Translations under genes and position numbers: made by a program | The notes under the pieces: generated by a model | Told to the model about the DNA's origin: nothing | Seen by the model: the letters and a program-made list of their open reading frames with translations, nothing else | Database searches by the model: none | Source of the DNA: Candidatus Poseidoniales archaeon | Lineage (GTDB): Archaea > Thermoplasmatota > Poseidoniia > Poseidoniales > Poseidoniaceae | Length of the DNA: 7,517 nucleotides | NCBI GenBank assembly: GCA_003602665.1 | Contig: QQSG01000041.1 | Span: 1 to 7,517 of the forward strand | Reading direction: 5' to 3' | Shown: positions 4,686 to 7,517 of the stretch, piece by piece | Position numbering within the stretch: the stretch's first letter is position 1 | Layout: each line of letters begins with the position of its first letter

Positions 4686-6841
4686 TCAAATTCATATTGG
4701 TCTTCTTCGTTCGGTTGAATCTCTTCAGTAATCTCGATTTTCTTGCTCTCTCCCAGATAGGACGCTGCAAACCATAGTGAACAAATTACGAAGAATATAC
4801 CAATAATTTTTGATTGATCATCGAGTATTGGGAATTTTGATTCTGATTCTGCTTGTAGTTCAAGTTCAATTGTCCATACTTCTCCATTGAAAGCTGTTAA
4901 TTGGATTTCACCGAAGACAAACATATTGGGTTGAAGTAGGCCGCTTGGATTTACTTCGAGTATGATTGTTCCGTTACCGTTGTTTATCATCAAGGGTGAA
5001 TTTACCGTTCCAATTCGCGTGATTGGACCCCGTAAATCAACAGAAAAGGTTCCATCACCTGATCCATCTCCATTGTATGGTATGGTGATGGTTGTAATCT
5101 CCACCGAATCGATTTCTTGTCGGAAAATAATACCATTCTCTAGAGGAATTGTTCCAACGGTAGTTACAGTTGTCAAAATATCGAAGGCGTAACCATTGCA
5201 AATGAGTAATCCGCTAAATGTTGCGATTGAATCAATAACTCCATTCCCTGAGAAACGACCTTCTACTTCATAGCTGTCTTCTGGATTCGTTGAGAAGACG
5301 AGGTTTCGGCCATCGGTTCCATTGAGAGTCCCTGTACATGTTACAGAGGATTGGTAATCAATTATTTCGATGGGAAAAACATCATCGGCGAGAATTGTTA
5401 AACCATAATCAGGTAAGTTGATTCCAAGTGGTGCAGAACAATCCATGGAATATATTTCAATCCTCCAAACCTCATCAGATATTGTCACATTTATGTGCCA
5501 TGGAACAAGAATACCATCATGATTCCTAATTTGTATACCCAATTCACCAAAAGTATCACCTGGTTGGAATAGATCGGCTAAAACTCCATCATTGATGCCT
5601 TGTAATTGCTCCTCATTTCCGTCGGCTTCAATCACACGTAAATACGGTCTCTTTTGGTCAGTATTCATCGCATTATACTGGGCATCCCCTGCAGTTTTAT
5701 CTTCGAGTAAAACCAGAATTCCTTCGCCAGGAAGGGATGCATCAAATCCTTCAGCAGATCTTTTTTCGAGCCAAACGAATTCTTCAGCTCCAATTTGAAT
5801 TTTTACCCGTGCTCCACCCTCGCTCCTCGATTGTATGTCGAATGCAGGGCCTATGCATGGACTCTGGCTGTTTAAGGGCCATTCTAATGCCAAATCTAGA
5901 GTGGCTTCCTGTCCAATTGATTCCATTGTAGGTCCTGTTGGTAAAGATGGTTCATCACCACCTCCATTCCAGTTTCCACTCGCCATAATATCCCATATTC
6001 CGATACCTTTCCATGAACCGCTATATCCTGAATCATGAACAGGGTAGAGGTCGTAGGCTCCCAATTGGTGCATCATTTCGTGGAGAATTGTTCCGATTCC
6101 ATTTATGCCATGGCGAATACTTGACATGGTGTAATGTTCGACACTGTATCCATCAACATTGATTGGATCTTGGAAGGTTGTGAAATGTGACCAAATTCTG
6201 TTACTCGAACCTCCACCTTGCTCTTGTGCAAGTGTTGAATGAACAATTAGCAATCGATCAACAACTTGGTCATCGTTTAGATCATATTTACTCCAATCAT
6301 CAATCTCTAACTTCTTGACAACATATTCCGACAATTCTGCAGGCATAAATTGGGTTGAATCACCATAATCTCTGCCATTTTCTCCATCTTTCCCATAATA
6401 TTCCAATGGATATTCGGATCGAATTATTTTATCGTAGACATCGATATCAATATTTATCGAAGAACCTACTGACTCTGAGAAATACAATCGCGATTGTTCT
6501 TCTAAGAGTGTGCCAAATGTTTGCTTTTGATTCTCTTCGAGTGGATCGGATTCAAAATCGACAACAACTACGAGCCACGTTTCATTAACCATCAAACCTA
6601 CAAGTGGTGTTTCGCTAGCGTCTTCAGAATCTATTTCGATATCAAAAAGTGAATTGATTTGAGATGGTAACGCAAATGATAGGATAGAAAGAAGTAAGCA
6701 AATCAACATGCCAGATGCATGCCCCTTCTTCCCCATACCATGATGAACATACGCATGTGTTTCAATTGTTGGGTTCTCAGCATCGAATGGAGGATAATCA
6801 TCGAAGTAATTCTTTTTCTTCATCTGTCCATGTATGGACAT
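4682..6841 (-). CDS. Membrane-anchored M6-family metalloprotease
   Basis: The protein has 719 residues from ATG 6841. The zinc site is HEMMHQLGAYDLY: His254, Glu255 and His258, followed by Gly261 and Asp264 as in M6 (immune inhibitor A-like) peptidases. WDIMASGNW at 283-291 supplies the Met-turn. YDLNDDQVVDRLLIVHS before it is the usual D-x-D-rich strand leading to the active site. A hydrophobic segment (about 44-60) serves as signal or anchor, and a second one (about 678-697) is followed by a short acidic tail. The protease and the beta-rich 400-residue C-terminal part would therefore face outside, tethered by the C-terminus; the role is probably protein degradation for nutrition. Start choice is open: ATG 6841 or 6823 overlap the upstream gene by 44 or 26 nt and give a long pre-anchor segment, while ATG 6736 (MGKKGHASGM) gives a classic signal peptide. 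None has a clear ribosome site. Confidence 0.85.
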   Translation of the reverse strand: MSIHGQMKKKNYFDDYPPFDAENPTIETHAYVHHGMGKKGHASGMLICLLLSILSFALPSQINSLFDIEIDSEDASETPLVGLMVNETWLVVVVDFESDPLEENQKQTFGTLLEEQSRLYFSESVGSSINIDIDVYDKIIRSEYPLEYYGKDGENGRDYGDSTQFMPAELSEYVVKKLEIDDWSKYDLNDDQVVDRLLIVHSTLAQEQGGGSSNRIWSHFTTFQDPINVDGYSVEHYTMSSIRHGINGIGTILHEMMHQLGAYDLYPVHDSGYSGSWKGIGIWDIMASGNWNGGGDEPSLPTGPTMESIGQEATLDLALEWPLNSQSPCIGPAFDIQSRSEGGARVKIQIGAEEFVWLEKRSAEGFDASLPGEGILVLLEDKTAGDAQYNAMNTDQKRPYLRVIEADGNEEQLQGINDGVLADLFQPGDTFGELGIQIRNHDGILVPWHINVTISDEVWRIEIYSMDCSAPLGINLPDYGLTILADDVFPIEIIDYQSSVTCTGTLNGTDGRNLVFSTNPEDSYEVEGRFSGNGVIDSIATFSGLLICNGYAFDILTTVTTVGTIPLENGIIFRQEIDSVEITTITIPYNGDGSGDGTFSVDLRGPITRIGTVNSPLMINNGNGTIILEVNPSGLLQPNMFVFGEIQLTAFNGEVWTIELELQAESESKFPILDDQSKIIGIFFVICSLWFAASYLGESKKIEITEEIQPNEEDQYEFD

Positions 6842-7517
6842 TTATTCTTAGTTGACCAGTTGTTTGTTCCTTCCAATGAACAGAATCATTCTGAACAATC
6901 TCTGCCGAATCAGATTTATCGATTATAGTTCGAATACTGGCGAATCTTTGGTTTCGATTCCATGGATCGACAAGATTGGCCATTGCGATGTTGACTTCAT
7001 CTTTCAACTGTGCATTAGATTGATGCAAACTACCTTGTAATCCAAGTAAATCTAATCCTCTAAGGGAACAGTGGATTGATTGTAATGATTCTTTAAATGA
7101 ATTCGGAAGTGGTTGTGAGGTACAACCCCCTATGATAAGATCACTAATTCCGTAGAGATTTACGTGATCTATCAAATCTTCTCGTTCTTCATAATTCTGA
7201 CACAGTGCATCATAACGCAGTAAGCCTGTATTTTCAGGGGATGTGTTAATTGGATAAGCAACTCCTTGGCACGAACAATCAACAAATGTTACATTACGAC
7301 GTCTTCCTTCATAGTCGAACATTGGATCTGGCAGATGTATTGAGTGCGACTTTCGAACATTCTTTTTTATCGCGTATTCAAGCACAATGATGAGTGTTGT
7401 AATCAATATGATATTTGTTCCATTCCATCTTCCTGGGAGTGAGAGCAAAAGAACCAGGCCACCTATGCCATGAATGCGTACACGCCACCAATCTTGTGTA
7501 GCATCTGTAATCAGCCC
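6798..7517 (-). CDS. Membrane-anchored protein with HdrA N-terminal-like cysteine domain (partial, 5' end outside)
   Basis: The frame is open from the window edge to TGA at 6800-6798, giving 239 visible residues. The 5' end probably lies beyond base 7517; the only start-like codon near the beginning of the visible part is TTG 7448, without a ribosome site. Two hydrophobic stretches (visible residues about 17-27 and 34-49) are followed by Lys/Arg. The soluble part then shows FVDCSCQG (Cys81, Cys83), YDALCQN (Cys106) and ISDLIIGGCTS (Cys132), then F-x-x-x-L and GLDLLGLQGSLHQ, then a helix ending MANLVDP. The order C-x-C-G, L-C, hydrophobic strand plus C-[ST], GL and A-x-x-LV recalls the N-terminal iron-sulfur domain of HdrA. 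The last cysteine of that domain (NIREHCSW in HdrA) is not conserved. It could instead resemble MvhD-like domains or be unrelated. It is probably co-transcribed and translationally coupled with the protease. Confidence 0.5.
   Translation of the reverse strand, partial: GLITDATQDWWRVRIHGIGGLVLLLSLPGRWNGTNIILITTLIIVLEYAIKKNVRKSHSIHLPDPMFDYEGRRRNVTFVDCSCQGVAYPINTSPENTGLLRYDALCQNYEEREDLIDHVNLYGISDLIIGGCTSQPLPNSFKESLQSIHCSLRGLDLLGLQGSLHQSNAQLKDEVNIAMANLVDPWNRNQRFASIRTIIDKSDSAEIVQNDSVHWKEQTTGQLRINVHTWTDEEKELLR
6825..6840. repeat. Perfect inverted repeat at the start of the protease gene
   Basis: TGTCCAT at 6825-6831 and ATGGACA at 6834-6840 form 7-bp arms around a 2-bp centre. One arm includes bases of the ATG at 6841, and the other ends 1 nt before the in-frame ATG at 6823. 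The repeat lies in the overlap with the end of the upstream gene. A DNA-binding site is as likely as an mRNA hairpin, since the 2-nt loop would force the inner pairs open. No function is shown. Confidence 0.45.

Noticed and set aside
4435..4731. Open frame crossing the endA 3' end into the protease gene
   Set aside because: It is offset from the endA frame that holds the catalytic His and Lys, and it runs antisense into the protease.
1..7517. Search for mobile elements, CRISPR arrays, tRNA genes or a defence cassette
   Set aside because: No transposase or integrase motif, direct-repeat array, tRNA-like cloverleaf or nuclease/toxin pair was seen. All stretches over 300 bp are occupied by genes or the SRP RNA.

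Overview
The window looks like part of a compact, moderately AT-rich archaeal chromosome. The firmest archaeal marks are a complete archaeal-type SRP RNA, a two-unit tRNA-intron endonuclease with an intact Tyr/His/Lys triad, an archease, and a CcmE of the CxxxY type. Together with a quinone-type PyrD and a membrane-anchored M6 metalloprotease, this suggests a heterotrophic, respiring euryarchaeon, perhaps marine Thermoplasmatota (Poseidoniales/Marine Group II-like). That placement is an inference from gene content, not from a database match.

Layout: (1) On the + strand, 1-954 holds the 3' end of pyrD, a ccmE-like gene and the SRP RNA gene, which ends in a T-run. (2) On the - strand, 3489-955 is a tight three-gene operon with gaps of 12 and 9 bp. 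It encodes a winged-helix protein with three 55-residue TerB-like repeats, a PfkB/HldE-type sugar-kinase homologue with an eroded catalytic loop, and archease. The archease stop codon touches the T-run of the SRP RNA gene. (3) On the + strand, 3582-4685 is endA, divergent from that operon across a 92-bp promoter region with a small palindrome. (4) On the - strand, 7517-4682 holds the 3' part of a membrane-anchored gene that resembles the N-terminal FeS domain of HdrA. It overlaps an M6-family metalloprotease gene, whose stop codon overlaps that of endA.

Functional reading: archease is the activator of the RtcB tRNA ligase and EndA makes the tRNA halves that RtcB joins, so a tRNA-splicing pair flanks a divergent promoter. 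CcmE and PyrD both belong to respiratory or membrane redox metabolism. The HdrA-like protein and the protease overlap and are probably co-translated. No mobile element, CRISPR array, tRNA or defence system was seen. The least explained items are the possible pseudokinase between the regulator and archease, the TerB-repeat regulator, and the HdrA-like membrane protein.
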